This document shows, in pieces, positions 1 to 10,313 of a stretch of DNA of 64,000 bases. The stretch is taken from positions 1,035-65,034 of the forward strand of contig NZ_MKUD01000031.1 in NCBI RefSeq assembly GCF_001898575.1. The letters are read 5' to 3'. The notes beneath the pieces were generated by a model that worked only from the letters and a program-made list of their open reading frames with translations, ran no database searches and was not told the DNA's origin. Both the position numbers and the translations under genes were made by a program. The stretch's first letter is position 1, and every line of letters begins with the position of its first letter. This DNA is from Spirosoma sp. 48-14. Its GTDB lineage: Bacteria; Bacteroidota; Bacteroidia; Cytophagales; Spirosomataceae.

Positions 1-3000
1 GACCAGCCAACGGTAGGTATTAGCTCTCCAGCCAATAACGGTACGGCAACCACCAGCCCAACGGTTTCAGGTACAGCAACGCCCGGCAGTGTAGTAACGC
101 TGACCGGACCGGGTAACCAGACCCTGTGTACGACCACGGCTTCGGCTTCGGGTACCTATAGTTGTCCGGTAAGTGTACCGGCAGGCCCCAACAGCATCAC
201 AGCGGTGGCATGTAACGTGGGTGGCTGTTCAACGCCGACAGTAAGCAACTTCACGGCGGTGGGTCCGCCCAGTCTGACGGTCGTGCAACCACCAACCGGA
301 GGCACTACTCAGCCAATTACGGGTACGGCGACGCCAGGTAGTACGGTAGCTATCACGGGCCCAGGGAACACCACTTTGTGTACGACCACGGCATCAGCCT
401 CGGGCACCTTCAGTTGTCCGGTGAGCATACCGACGGGTGTTACGCCTTTGACGGTGACAGCCTCGGGGCCGGGTGGTACCACGACGGTGCCCATAACCGT
501 AACCGCGACGCTGGCAACGCCCTGTACGCCACCTATTCCTGGGCAGGTTATTGCGGCTGCGACTAGTCCGCTTGTCGTCAATAGCAGTACGAACTCCTTT
601 AGCTACATTAGTGGTAATAGTGGAACGAGCACAAGGTGGTTCATTGTACCGTCAACAACGGCATCACCCAATAGTGGTACAGGAACGGTAACCGGAAACA
701 TAACCTTCCTGAATGCTGGCTGGTATCAGGTGATTTTTGAAGAGACCAATAGTAATCAACCTGTAGGCTGTTCTATACCCGGTACTGTCCAATCATCACT
801 GGATGTTTATATAAGCCCACCAGTTGTACCGTGTGCAAGTCCAAGTTCGAGTACGGTATTGGTAACGCCATCGAACGGGGCTGTGGCCATTGGAGGAACC
901 GCTAGTTTCTCGTTGACAGGAGGGCAGCCTTACCAAAACGTACAGTGGCAGATAGTACCCAGCACGGGAGCTACGCCCCTTGTCGGAACGGGTAGTACGG
1001 CTACTGTGACCTTCAGTCAGCAGGGGTTGTACCGGATCGTCTTTACGTTGACCAACGCAGGTGATTTAACCTGTATACCGGTACAAAGCGTTAGCTCGGC
1101 GTTAGTGGCGGTTGGCTTAAATCCCTGTGCGACGCCATCACCCATTACGATCGTCAATACGACGTCTTCGTCGGGAACTGCCGCTGCTGGAACAACGCAG
1201 ACGTTCCAGGCTGTGGGTGGAATTCCTGGACAACTGGCCTGGAAAGTATATCCAACAACCGGCGTATCCAGTGTGAGTGGTATAGGTGGTACAGCGACAA
1301 TCACGTTCTCACAAGCGGGTAATTATGTCGTTACCTTCCTGTCTGTCAATAGTTCGCTGCCGCTGGGATGTACCATGCCAACCGGACTGGCAAGCAATCT
1401 TGGGATCACGATTGTTAACCAGCCTACGGTAGCCATCACCTCCCCAGCCAACAACGGTACGGCCACAACGACGCCGACGGTTTCAGGTACGGCGACACCG
1501 GGTAGTGTGGTGACGCTGACAGGTCCGGGTAACACCACCCTGTGTACCACAACAGCCAGCGCATCAGGTACGTATAGCTGCCAGGTGAGTGTACCGGCAG
1601 GTCCTTCCAGCATCACGGCTGTAGCTTGTAACACAGGCGGCTGTTCGACACCCGTAGTGAGCAACTTCACAGCGGTGGGTCCGCCTAGTTTGACGGTAGT
1701 TCAACCACCAGCCGGGTCTACCACGCAGCCGATTACGGGTACAGCGACACCGGGTAGTGTCATTGTGATCACCGGGCCGGGTAACACCACCCTGTGTACG
1801 ACTACGGCCTCTGTGTCGGGTACTTTCAGTTGTCCGGTAACGGTTTCTACGGGCGTAACACCGGTAACGGTAACAGCCTCGGGGCCGGGTGGTACCAGCA
1901 GTGTTCCGTTGAGCCTGACGGCCACGAATGCGCCTACAGTGATTATTGCTGGACCTCCTGGTGCTATTCTGACCAATAGCCCAACGGTTTCGGGGACAGC
2001 CACACCGGGTTCGCTGGTCACGATTGTTGGCCCGGGCAATACGACCTTGTGTACAACGACCGCTGCCGTGAACGGCAATTATGCCTGTACGGTGAATCTG
2101 CCAACGGGTCCGACTACCCTGACGGCTATTGCGACCAACGGCGGAGGAACGGGTACGGCAACGACAACCGTCACCGTGACGGGATTACTGGCCAGGGTTT
2201 ATTTGCAGGGCGCTCTGATCAATACCCCTGTTGCGGGCAGGATGCGGGATGACCTACGGGTTAAAAACCTGATTCCGACCACAGAACCCTATACGAGTCT
2301 GGGCTTTACCCAGATAGGTGGAGGGGGAGGAGAGGCCATCGCCAATCCATCGGGTGTCTTTGCGGTAACGGGTGCCAATGCTATTGTCGACTGGGTGCTT
2401 GTTGAACTTCGGGACGCCAATGCCCCTGCAACCATCGTTGCTACCCGATCCGCCCTGGTTCAGGCTGATGGCGACATTGTCAGCGTTGATGGAACCTCGC
2501 CCGTAACGTTTGGACAGGGTGTGACACAAGGCACTGCTTACTACGTGTCGGTACGCCACCGTAACCACCTGGGAGCGATGACCGCATCGCCGGTGTCAAC
2601 AACAGCCCCAACGGCACCAGTTGTTGACTTTACCAACGCAGGAACACCTGTTTATCAGTATCCAGTGGGGAATATACTTCGCTCAACGGCTCCGTTAGCG
2701 ACTCAGGATGGCTTGCCAGCCTTATGGGCCGGTAATACCCTCAAGGATAATCAAGTGATATTCCAGGGACCTAGTAACGATGTAGACCCGATCTTCTTCG
2801 ATGTATTGGGCGATCCAGGCAATACCGGCGGATTCAGTAATTACATCCGCAATAATGTCTATACGGTGAGTGATGTGGACATGAACGGTCGGGTAATCTT
2901 CCAGGGGCCATCCAATGAAGTGGATACCATCTTCTTCGAGATTATGACCCATCCCGATAACGTCGTCAATCAGTACGTCAACTTCATTATCCGTCAGCAG

Positions 3001-3009
3001 CTTCCCTAA
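1..3009 (+). CDS. Large secreted Ig-like repeat protein (5' end outside window)
   Basis: The frame is open from base 1, so the track start at 205 (a GTG) is internal and the true start lies upstream. The visible 1,002 residues hold about five copies of an ~85-residue Ig-like repeat with the core TVSGTATPGS and GPGNTTLCTTTA; paired Cys suggest a disulfide in each. Between them sit three ~100-residue beta-rich modules (QWQIVPSTGATP type). The last ~270 residues form a module shared with the next gene (VTGANAIVDWV, VRHRNHLG), ending in two VIFQGPSN repeats, one of them preceded by a DVDMNG loop that looks able to bind calcium. No classical type IX tail is visible. A surface adhesin or matrix role is inference. 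Confidence is high for the gene and low for its job. Confidence 0.9.
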   Translation, partial: DQPTVGISSPANNGTATTSPTVSGTATPGSVVTLTGPGNQTLCTTTASASGTYSCPVSVPAGPNSITAVACNVGGCSTPTVSNFTAVGPPSLTVVQPPTGGTTQPITGTATPGSTVAITGPGNTTLCTTTASASGTFSCPVSIPTGVTPLTVTASGPGGTTTVPITVTATLATPCTPPIPGQVIAAATSPLVVNSSTNSFSYISGNSGTSTRWFIVPSTTASPNSGTGTVTGNITFLNAGWYQVIFEETNSNQPVGCSIPGTVQSSLDVYISPPVVPCASPSSSTVLVTPSNGAVAIGGTASFSLTGGQPYQNVQWQIVPSTGATPLVGTGSTATVTFSQQGLYRIVFTLTNAGDLTCIPVQSVSSALVAVGLNPCATPSPITIVNTTSSSGTAAAGTTQTFQAVGGIPGQLAWKVYPTTGVSSVSGIGGTATITFSQAGNYVVTFLSVNSSLPLGCTMPTGLASNLGITIVNQPTVAITSPANNGTATTTPTVSGTATPGSVVTLTGPGNTTLCTTTASASGTYSCQVSVPAGPSSITAVACNTGGCSTPVVSNFTAVGPPSLTVVQPPAGSTTQPITGTATPGSVIVITGPGNTTLCTTTASVSGTFSCPVTVSTGVTPVTVTASGPGGTSSVPLSLTATNAPTVIIAGPPGAILTNSPTVSGTATPGSLVTIVGPGNTTLCTTTAAVNGNYACTVNLPTGPTTLTAIATNGGGTGTATTTVTVTGLLARVYLQGALINTPVAGRMRDDLRVKNLIPTTEPYTSLGFTQIGGGGGEAIANPSGVFAVTGANAIVDWVLVELRDANAPATIVATRSALVQADGDIVSVDGTSPVTFGQGVTQGTAYYVSVRHRNHLGAMTASPVSTTAPTAPVVDFTNAGTPVYQYPVGNILRSTAPLATQDGLPALWAGNTLKDNQVIFQGPSNDVDPIFFDVLGDPGNTGGFSNYIRNNVYTVSDVDMNGRVIFQGPSNEVDTIFFEIMTHPDNVVNQYVNFIIRQQLP
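2..510 (+). repeat. Long direct repeat inside the Ig-like gene, copy 1
   Basis: About 509 bp matching 1418-1926 at a constant offset of 1,416 bp. It encodes two Ig-like repeats in tandem. Wobble positions differ often while residues are kept, so the duplication is old or under protein-level selection. Confidence 0.8.
1418..1926 (+). repeat. Long direct repeat inside the Ig-like gene, copy 2
   Basis: Second copy of the two-domain unit at 2-510. A diverged fifth single repeat follows directly at about 1930-2180. Confidence 0.8.
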
Positions 3010-3010
3010 T

Positions 3011-3042
3011 GTATGGCTTCCCAGAATTCTGGGAAGCCATAC
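3011..3042 (+). terminator. Perfect 32-bp palindrome after the first gene
   Basis: GTATGGCTTCCCAGAA is followed directly by its exact reverse complement, one base after the stop codon. There is no T-run, so termination strength is uncertain. It lies in the 60-bp gap before the next gene. Confidence 0.6.
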
Positions 3043-3069
3043 CATATCTAGTATTAAGCCTATAAACCG

Positions 3070-6000
3070 ATGAAATACAGATATCTATACCTTTTCGCGC
3101 GGATGCTGCTTTGGGTAGTATTATGTCCGCTGAGTGTATTAGCCGCTACACCGGTCAAATTTAAAATTGATCGGGACGCCACCGGAACCTACCGGGTGTA
3201 CATGACCTCGACCACTTCGTATACGGGTACTCAGGCCCGCATTGCCACGGCCCAGGTGACGGTACGGGTACCGACGGGCACCTTTTCCAGCTTACCGCAG
3301 GGAACAGGCTCGCCAACGGTTACGGGTTATCAGAGTATGGGGTGGACCGCGTCTACCCGTGTAAATGCCCCCTCCGAAAATCCTGGGGTTGATTATATCT
3401 CCTTTGGCTTTAGCCAGTCGGCAACCCCTACGTTGTTTACGATTCCGGCGAACACGGATATACTGCTGTTTTCATTTTCGGATAACGGCAACTGTCCGGG
3501 ATCGATTCAGCTCTGGTCATCGACCGATCCGTTTCAAGGGGTATCGACCAGCACAAATCCCGGGAACCAGATCACAATTCTGGGGAATGGGGGGGATGCC
3601 TACGGCGGGAACTATGGGAGTGCAACAACCTGTGGCGCCCCAGACCTGGTATCCAGCGTGGGGCCTGTTCCGACCCTAACGGCCGGGCAGACGTCTAGCC
3701 TTCCCGTTAGCCTGAGCAATATCGGTACAGCGCCAGCAACAGGGCCCATCAGCTTTGTGACGGTGTTGCCTACGGGTATCAGCTCGCCGTCCAGCTTTTC
3801 CAGCAACGGCTTTGGCTGCACAACCAGTGGGCAGACTGTAAGCTGTAGTAATCCGAATACGCTGGGTGCCGGTAGTCAGATTGGTTTTGTGATTCCCATC
3901 ACGCCGAGTACCAATGCCGTTGGGACAACCCCCGTTTTTTCGGGTACCGTGTCAACCCCTACGGTCGAGAGCAATACCACCAATAACACGGCTCCACCCG
4001 TATCGGCCCCTTCGCCCGTTCAGCAGGTATCGCCAGGCTGCGTAGCAACGGACTGTAATACGGGCGTTCGCTACGGCTTAAAGTTAGGGGCCGATGGTAT
4101 TACCTACACCGTCTATATGAAGTCGGCTACGGCATATTCCGGTGCGCAGGCCCGCATTGCTACGGCTCAGGTAACGGTTAATCTGCCAGCTGGTACGCAA
4201 ATTACCAACCTGCAAAACTTACAGGTTGGTATGAGTTGGGTAATGAATGCCCGGGTAAATACCCCCGCTGAAGCAACGAGCCGTGATTATGCCTCGTTTG
4301 GGTATAGCCAGAGCGCCAGCCCAAGTTTGTTTCCGATCGGATCGAATGTCGAAATTCCACTCTTCAGTTTTCAGCGGGTTGGGGCCTGTACAGGTGCCAT
4401 CAGTTTGTGGAATACAACGGACCCCTTCCAGGGCGTATCGACAACCACGAATCCCGGTAACCAGATGACCATTCTGGGCAATGGCGTTGCCAATGCCTGG
4501 ATGTGCAACTATACCTGCCCGGTTGTTTGCCCGGCCCCAGTACTCAGTCTGGTCAAGCAGGCTCCGGCCAGTATCACCCAGAATACACCGTTCAGCTATA
4601 CATTCACGGTGTCCAATAGCGGAAATCTGGCAACCAGTGGGCCTATCACCGTGTCGGACGTACTACCGGCTGGCCTTCAGTTTGTAACGGGTGGCGGGAA
4701 TGGCTGGACCTGTTCGGCAGCTGGCCAGTCGGTTAACTGTACGAGTTCCGTACCCATTGCGGCAAGCGCCAGCAGTAGTTTTTTACTAACGGTAAACCCG
4801 ACATTAGCTGGCACGGTCCTCAATAATGCGACAGTGAGTGGAGGGGGTTCAACTACAGTAACCCCATCGCAGCCCTGTGCCGTATGCCCACCTGGTTCAA
4901 CAACGGCCATTGTCAACCTTCAGCCATCCGACCTGGCGTTGTCGATCAATCAGCCGGGAACCTTGATTGCCGGGCAGGCAAGTCCATTGACGCTTAACCT
5001 GACCAATATACTGGCAGGGATCGCCAGTGGTCCCCAGACCATCACGTTAACCCTGCCAACCGGAGTTAGTGCGCCTTCGACCTTTACGGCTACAGGGGGC
5101 TGGGGCTGTTCAACGACAGGCCAGAAGGTCGTTTGTAGTACAGCAACCAATCTGGTCAATGGACAAACGATAACGCTGACAGTCCCCGTAACGCCATCCA
5201 GCTCGGTTATCGGTACTACGCTTGTATTCAGCGCCACGGCGGCAGCGTCCAGTACGGAAACAAACCTGACCAACAATACCGCCACCATTACGACCTACAC
5301 GCCCGTTATTGGCAGCGATCTGGCCTTGACATTCGGCACCCTGCCCACGTTAGTGCCTGGTCAGAATGGCTATCTGCCCCTGATCATCACCAATGTTGGT
5401 CCGGCAACAGCGCCCGAAGCCCTAACCCTGGCCGTCACCTTGCCCGCTGGCATTTCCCTCAATCAGGCGGCTTTACCGGCAGGCTGGTCGCTCGTGAGTA
5501 GTTCGAACGGGCCAAATGGGACCACCATCGTTACGCTGTTGAATGCAAACAGCGGATCACTGCCAAGTGGAAGTAGCCTGACGCTGAATCTCCCTATTTC
5601 CATTGGAGCCGGTACGTCGGGCACGGTCAATTTCCTGGCTACGGTAACCCCGGTAACTTCTGAAACGAATACGGCCAACAATACCGCCACAACATCGGCT
5701 ACGCTGGGATCGCCTGATTTACAGACCTCGATTAGCGGCCCAAGCCCGGCATTGGTCGTTGGACAATCGTCTACCATCACCGTTACGGTACAAAATGTAG
5801 GTAATGCGACCGCAACAGGTCCGATTACGACCCGGATTACCATTCCGGCAGGCTATGCCATCAACCAGGCAGCCATTCCCGCCGGATGGACGGTCCAGTC
5901 GATCACGACTAACCCGGATGGAAGTACAACGCTGACATTGGTTAATAGCGTCAGTTCGCTGGCACCGGGCCAGAGCATTGCCTTCAGCCTGGGGCTGACC

Positions 6001-9000
6001 CCAAGTCCTCAGGTAGCCAATGTGACAGGAGTTATTTCGGCAACAGCGATTCCCGTATCGGGAGAAACCAATACATCCAATAACGTAAGTAGCCTACAGG
6101 TCACACCCGTTGCGGCCAACATTGTAACCAACCTGACGCTGCCGACCCAATTTACGGCCGGGCAGCCGTCCAGTGCTACGATTACCTTCACCAACACGGG
6201 GACCAGTGGCTACACAGGACCGTTGACGGCTCAGATAACGCTGCCGAGTAGTGTGACGGTGGGCGCACTGCCTCCAGGCTGGACGTATACGAATCAAACG
6301 TTGAATGGGAATGGGACCATCACCTACACTATTACCAATCCGAATGTCAGTCTTCCAGTCGGTGGTAGTACAGTCGTTCTGTTGCCGCTAACCCCTGGAA
6401 GCGGTTTAATCGGTCAGCAATTGCCCGTGACGGTAATTACGCCGACGATTCCCTACATCCCAGGAACCGTTTCGACCAGTACACAGAGTAGCCCGGTGGT
6501 GGCTCCAGCGGCCCCCAATGTTATTGTCGTGATTGGGAACCCAACGCCACCGTTGTCGGTCGGTCAAATCTCGATTATTCCCATTACGTTCACCAACATC
6601 GGTAACGCGACAGCGAATGGCCCGATTAGTACAACCATTAGCTTGCCAGCGGGTGTTTCGATTGTCGCTGGTCAATTACCAGCCGGTTGGGTAATCAGTG
6701 GAACGACTTCCGGTCCCAATGGCAGTACGATCTATACGCTGACCAATCCGACGGCCTCAATACTCGCCAATGGAGGGCAGCTCGTGCTGAATCTGCCCGT
6801 CTTTACCAGCCAGCCAGCCGCCGGAACAACGCCCTCGATCGTGGTTATCATACAACCAGGAGGTCAGACGATACCGGGCTCCGCTACCAACGTATGTACG
6901 ACGATTACCGCGCCGAATATGGTGCTGACCGTTGGCCAGCCTACACCCGCCTTGGTGGTCGGGCAGACGTCTATCTTACCGGTTACTATCCAGAACATTG
7001 GCAATGGAGCGGCTTATGGTCCGCTGACCGCTCAGGTAACGCTTCCGGCTGGCGTTTCGCTCAATCAGAGCCAGTTAACGTTACCAGCTGGCTGGACGCT
7101 GACCAGCAATGTGCCCGGCCCAGGCGGAACAACGGTTCTTGTGTTCAGCAACGCGAATGCCTCTGGATTTGCGCCCGGTAGTTCGGTCGTTCTCAATCTG
7201 CCGATCACGCCAAACGCATCGACTGCCGGATTGACGATACCCTTTAGTGCCACCCTGTCGCCTGTTCTGGGCCAAACCACGGGCGCTACGCAGACAATCT
7301 ATGCGCCGGTACAAGCCGCTCCGGTTGCCGACCTGACCATTAGTGGGGGGCAGCCGCAGCCCAATCTGGTTGTGGGTCAAACCTCCGTTTTCCCGATAAC
7401 GATCCAGAACGTGGGCAATGCCGCAACGAGTGGCCCGATCTCCTTCCAGATGGGTTTACCGGCCGGGGCAACGATCAATACGGCTCAGTTACCCGTAGGC
7501 TGGACGATCCAGTCACAGGTGCCACAAGGGAATGGGACTGTTGTAACCCTAGTGAACTCAAGCCTGGTTTTGGTGCCGGGGCAAAGCACTACGGTCAATG
7601 TTCCAGTTATTCCAGCGGGCTCGCTGGCGAATGCGTTACTCACGATAGGGTTATACGTTAATCCGGCCACGGGCGAAACCAATCTGTCGAATAATTCAGC
7701 GACCATTGTTACAACCGTTCCCGTTCAGCCAGCACCCGCTCCTGATTTAGCCGTAACGATACCTTCGCAATCGTTTACTCTGGCGGTGGGGCAAGTCTCG
7801 AATGTCGCGTTTAACGTTACCAACATTGGGAATGGAGCCGCAACAGGTCCGTTAACCCTCCAGTTTTCGATGCCAACGGGCTTCAGCACCCAGCCGACAT
7901 TCTTCTCGACGGGGGGATGGGGATGTGCCAGCACAGGCAGTGTGGTATCCTGTACCAATGCGAGTGGTTTGGGCATAGGCGCATCGTCGGCCCTGATCGT
8001 TCCGGTACTTACAACGGCAACAGCGGGTGGTCTTATCAATCCGACATTTGCCATCACTGTTGCTCAGGCTACGGGTGAAACGGTGTTGTCCAACAACATT
8101 GGCACCATCAATTATGTGGGTACAGTTGTGGCTGCTGATCTGGCTATTAGCTTTCCAAGCCAGTCCTTCACCTTGACAGCCGGGCAGGTATCGTCGGTGT
8201 TGCTTCAGGTGTCTAATGTGAGCCCCTGGGCGTCGGCGCCGGGCCCACTATCGGTAACCCTGGCCATGCCCGCTAATTTCTCGACAGCTTCCAGTACGTT
8301 CACGACTAATGGCTGGACGTGTTCGTTAATCGGTACGGTTGTGGGTTGTACCACCTCGGCTAGTCTGACAGCCGGTGCATCGACTACCCTTGCCATTCCG
8401 GTTGTTCCCCTGGCGGCTGCCGTTGGCTATTCGAATCTGACGTTTGGCGCTGCCGTGGCCCCGGTACAGGGCGAAACCAACCTGGCGAATAACATAGCGT
8501 ATCTGAACTATGTGGGCAGTGTGCTGCCGGGAGGGGTTGTATTAGCGGTCAAAGCCCTGTTACAGGGAGCCTATGACCCGTCGACGGGACTCATGCAGGA
8601 TAAGTTAAGACAGAAAAACCTGATTCCATTGGCTCAGCCTTACGGAACCGTGGCAGGTGGTAATTCGGTCTATACATTTATCAATAGTGGCAACGAGACC
8701 ACCACTTCGGCTATCCTGTCGCTTACGGGTGCCAACGCCATTGTCGACTGGGTAATGGTTGAGCTTCGGAGTGCGGCCAACCCGCAAACGGTAGTGGCTA
8801 CCAAGCCAGCTCTCATTCAGCGGGATGGAGACATTGTAAGCTCTGTCGATGGTGTTTCGCCATTAACCTTGCCGAATCTGACAAGTGGGTCTTACTACGT
8901 GGTTGTACGACACCGGAATCACCTGGGTGTGATGTCGGCTCAGCCGATTGCCCTCTCCAACAGCGCTTCTACCGTCGACTTTACGAATATGGCGAACGTA

Positions 9001-9339
9001 TATAAGCGACCGGGTGCCGGCAACTATCCTGAATACATCCAGAATACGAAGGCGATGTTATGGGCTGGTAATACAGATGGCGATACACAGGTGATCTTCC
9101 AGGGACCCAATACCGATGTCGATCCAATCTTCTATCGGGTGATGGCCGATCCTGCCAATACGGGCTTTATCGCCAACTATATCGCGTCCGGCTATGATGT
9201 GACCGACGTCAATATGGATGGTACGACCATTTTCCAGGGACCAACCAATGAAGTAGACACTATTTTCTTCAATGTGGTCGGTCACCCAGACAATACAAAC
9301 CTATTAGCCAATTTCATTATTCAGCAACACTTGCCCTAA
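3070..9339 (+). CDS. Giant secreted CARDB/DUF11-repeat protein (2,089 aa)
   Basis: The signal peptide (LLWVVLCPLSVLAA) ends near residue 25. Residues ~27-180 are the shared N-terminal module (VKFKID to GGNYG), and a second copy lies at ~333-480. Between and after them run about a dozen 115-130-residue beta-sandwich repeats of the CARDB/DUF11 type, each with motifs such as NVGNATATGP and ending in a GETN..NN turn. The last ~270 residues match the C-terminal module of the preceding gene, including DVNMDG and two IFQGP repeats. Such repeats form extended stalks in exported proteins of Bacteroidota. It is flanked by hairpins on both sides, so it may be transcribed alone. A role in adhesion or a surface layer is inferred; the partner is unknown. 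Confidence 0.92.
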   Translation: MKYRYLYLFARMLLWVVLCPLSVLAATPVKFKIDRDATGTYRVYMTSTTSYTGTQARIATAQVTVRVPTGTFSSLPQGTGSPTVTGYQSMGWTASTRVNAPSENPGVDYISFGFSQSATPTLFTIPANTDILLFSFSDNGNCPGSIQLWSSTDPFQGVSTSTNPGNQITILGNGGDAYGGNYGSATTCGAPDLVSSVGPVPTLTAGQTSSLPVSLSNIGTAPATGPISFVTVLPTGISSPSSFSSNGFGCTTSGQTVSCSNPNTLGAGSQIGFVIPITPSTNAVGTTPVFSGTVSTPTVESNTTNNTAPPVSAPSPVQQVSPGCVATDCNTGVRYGLKLGADGITYTVYMKSATAYSGAQARIATAQVTVNLPAGTQITNLQNLQVGMSWVMNARVNTPAEATSRDYASFGYSQSASPSLFPIGSNVEIPLFSFQRVGACTGAISLWNTTDPFQGVSTTTNPGNQMTILGNGVANAWMCNYTCPVVCPAPVLSLVKQAPASITQNTPFSYTFTVSNSGNLATSGPITVSDVLPAGLQFVTGGGNGWTCSAAGQSVNCTSSVPIAASASSSFLLTVNPTLAGTVLNNATVSGGGSTTVTPSQPCAVCPPGSTTAIVNLQPSDLALSINQPGTLIAGQASPLTLNLTNILAGIASGPQTITLTLPTGVSAPSTFTATGGWGCSTTGQKVVCSTATNLVNGQTITLTVPVTPSSSVIGTTLVFSATAAASSTETNLTNNTATITTYTPVIGSDLALTFGTLPTLVPGQNGYLPLIITNVGPATAPEALTLAVTLPAGISLNQAALPAGWSLVSSSNGPNGTTIVTLLNANSGSLPSGSSLTLNLPISIGAGTSGTVNFLATVTPVTSETNTANNTATTSATLGSPDLQTSISGPSPALVVGQSSTITVTVQNVGNATATGPITTRITIPAGYAINQAAIPAGWTVQSITTNPDGSTTLTLVNSVSSLAPGQSIAFSLGLTPSPQVANVTGVISATAIPVSGETNTSNNVSSLQVTPVAANIVTNLTLPTQFTAGQPSSATITFTNTGTSGYTGPLTAQITLPSSVTVGALPPGWTYTNQTLNGNGTITYTITNPNVSLPVGGSTVVLLPLTPGSGLIGQQLPVTVITPTIPYIPGTVSTSTQSSPVVAPAAPNVIVVIGNPTPPLSVGQISIIPITFTNIGNATANGPISTTISLPAGVSIVAGQLPAGWVISGTTSGPNGSTIYTLTNPTASILANGGQLVLNLPVFTSQPAAGTTPSIVVIIQPGGQTIPGSATNVCTTITAPNMVLTVGQPTPALVVGQTSILPVTIQNIGNGAAYGPLTAQVTLPAGVSLNQSQLTLPAGWTLTSNVPGPGGTTVLVFSNANASGFAPGSSVVLNLPITPNASTAGLTIPFSATLSPVLGQTTGATQTIYAPVQAAPVADLTISGGQPQPNLVVGQTSVFPITIQNVGNAATSGPISFQMGLPAGATINTAQLPVGWTIQSQVPQGNGTVVTLVNSSLVLVPGQSTTVNVPVIPAGSLANALLTIGLYVNPATGETNLSNNSATIVTTVPVQPAPAPDLAVTIPSQSFTLAVGQVSNVAFNVTNIGNGAATGPLTLQFSMPTGFSTQPTFFSTGGWGCASTGSVVSCTNASGLGIGASSALIVPVLTTATAGGLINPTFAITVAQATGETVLSNNIGTINYVGTVVAADLAISFPSQSFTLTAGQVSSVLLQVSNVSPWASAPGPLSVTLAMPANFSTASSTFTTNGWTCSLIGTVVGCTTSASLTAGASTTLAIPVVPLAAAVGYSNLTFGAAVAPVQGETNLANNIAYLNYVGSVLPGGVVLAVKALLQGAYDPSTGLMQDKLRQKNLIPLAQPYGTVAGGNSVYTFINSGNETTTSAILSLTGANAIVDWVMVELRSAANPQTVVATKPALIQRDGDIVSSVDGVSPLTLPNLTSGSYYVVVRHRNHLGVMSAQPIALSNSASTVDFTNMANVYKRPGAGNYPEYIQNTKAMLWAGNTDGDTQVIFQGPNTDVDPIFYRVMADPANTGFIANYIASGYDVTDVNMDGTTIFQGPTNEVDTIFFNVVGHPDNTNLLANFIIQQHLP

Positions 9340-9345
9340 GGATCA

Positions 9346-9376
9346 GCCTGTTGGCTCCATTCAGGGGCCAACAGGC
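9346..9376 (+). terminator. Hairpin terminator
   Basis: The arms GCCTGTTGGC and GCCAACAGGC (10 bp, 11-nt loop) start 6 bases after the stop codon of the giant repeat gene. Confidence 0.65.
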
Positions 9377-9410
9377 CTGACCTGAAACGGCAAATAACCA
9401 GCTTTTTATT

Positions 9411-10235
9411 ATGAAAATCCCTTTCAAAAAATTCGGATTCGTGCTGACGTTAGCCAGTGTTAGTCTGGTGGCTCAGGCACAGGTGAAATTTAAGTTAACC
9501 CGTACCGATGATGCGACCTACACGGTCAGTATGGTGCCTCAGCAAACGGTTCCCGACCGCCTGGCCATTACCGGCACCATGCAGGTCAGTATGAAAATCA
9601 AAGCATCGGAAGGTTTTGAATTAGGTGGTATAACTTCCCTACTCCCCAGTGTTGAATGGGATAAAGGAACGCTCATCAAAAGCCCGGAAGGCGCTCGTGA
9701 CTTCGATTATCTGTCTATTGCTCTGCAATCGATGGCGACACGGGGATTGGCTTACAAGGCAGATGAAGAAGTTGCCCTATTTTCCTTCCACAATGTCGGC
9801 AATCCGGTTTCGTCGATTCAGCTATTGGAGAACGATTCCGATCCACTGGTTAAATCCATTACCAATCGATTCAATGTCCAGAACCACATCAGTGTGCTTG
9901 GATTTGGCCAAAAGAACGCCTATACCGGCAATTTGGCGGACGACTCCCCAACCAGCCTGAAAATTGGCCTGCGACGCCTGTTTCCTAACCCAGCCAATAA
10001 TCAGGTAACTGTTCAGTGGTCGAATTTCATCAATGGATTTGAGGGGGAGGTAGAGCTGGCTATTGTTGATGCGGGTACTGGTCGGGTACAAACTCGCCAT
10101 AAAGCTTATATGAACGCCGGAAACAATGAAACCTCCATTCCTGTAGCCCAACTCCCGGAAGGACACTACCTCATTCAACTGGAGAAAGGTGGACGCCAGG
10201 TGGGGCAGGGACTTAAACTGCTAATCGCTCGCTAA
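9411..10235 (+). CDS. Secreted protein: shared N-module plus type IX (type A) sorting domain
   Basis: 274 residues. A signal peptide (VLTLASVSLVAQA) is followed at once by the N-terminal module seen in its neighbours (VKFKLTRTDDATYTVSM, then DFDYLSIAL and ILLFSF-like EVALFSF). The last ~80 residues start at RRLFPNPANNQVTV and end GHYLIQLEKGGR..KLLIAR, the usual layout of a Por_Secre_tail sorting domain. So it is exported through the Sec system and then the type IX system, and probably left on the surface. It is the minimal version of the family in this window: one module and one sorting tail. The binding partner of the module is unknown. Confidence 0.92.
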   Translation: MKIPFKKFGFVLTLASVSLVAQAQVKFKLTRTDDATYTVSMVPQQTVPDRLAITGTMQVSMKIKASEGFELGGITSLLPSVEWDKGTLIKSPEGARDFDYLSIALQSMATRGLAYKADEEVALFSFHNVGNPVSSIQLLENDSDPLVKSITNRFNVQNHISVLGFGQKNAYTGNLADDSPTSLKIGLRRLFPNPANNQVTVQWSNFINGFEGEVELAIVDAGTGRVQTRHKAYMNAGNNETSIPVAQLPEGHYLIQLEKGGRQVGQGLKLLIAR

Positions 10236-10236
10236 A

Positions 10237-10273
10237 AACGATAAGGGAGACTGTCAAAGCCTCCCTTATCGTT
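10237..10273 (+). terminator. Hairpin terminator
   Basis: AACGATAAGGGAG pairs with CTCCCTTATCGTT (13 bp, 11-nt loop) directly after the stop codon. Confidence 0.75.
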
Positions 10274-10313
10274 CCAACTAGTTACCAATTCAGGTATAAA
10301 ATTTCAACGTATC

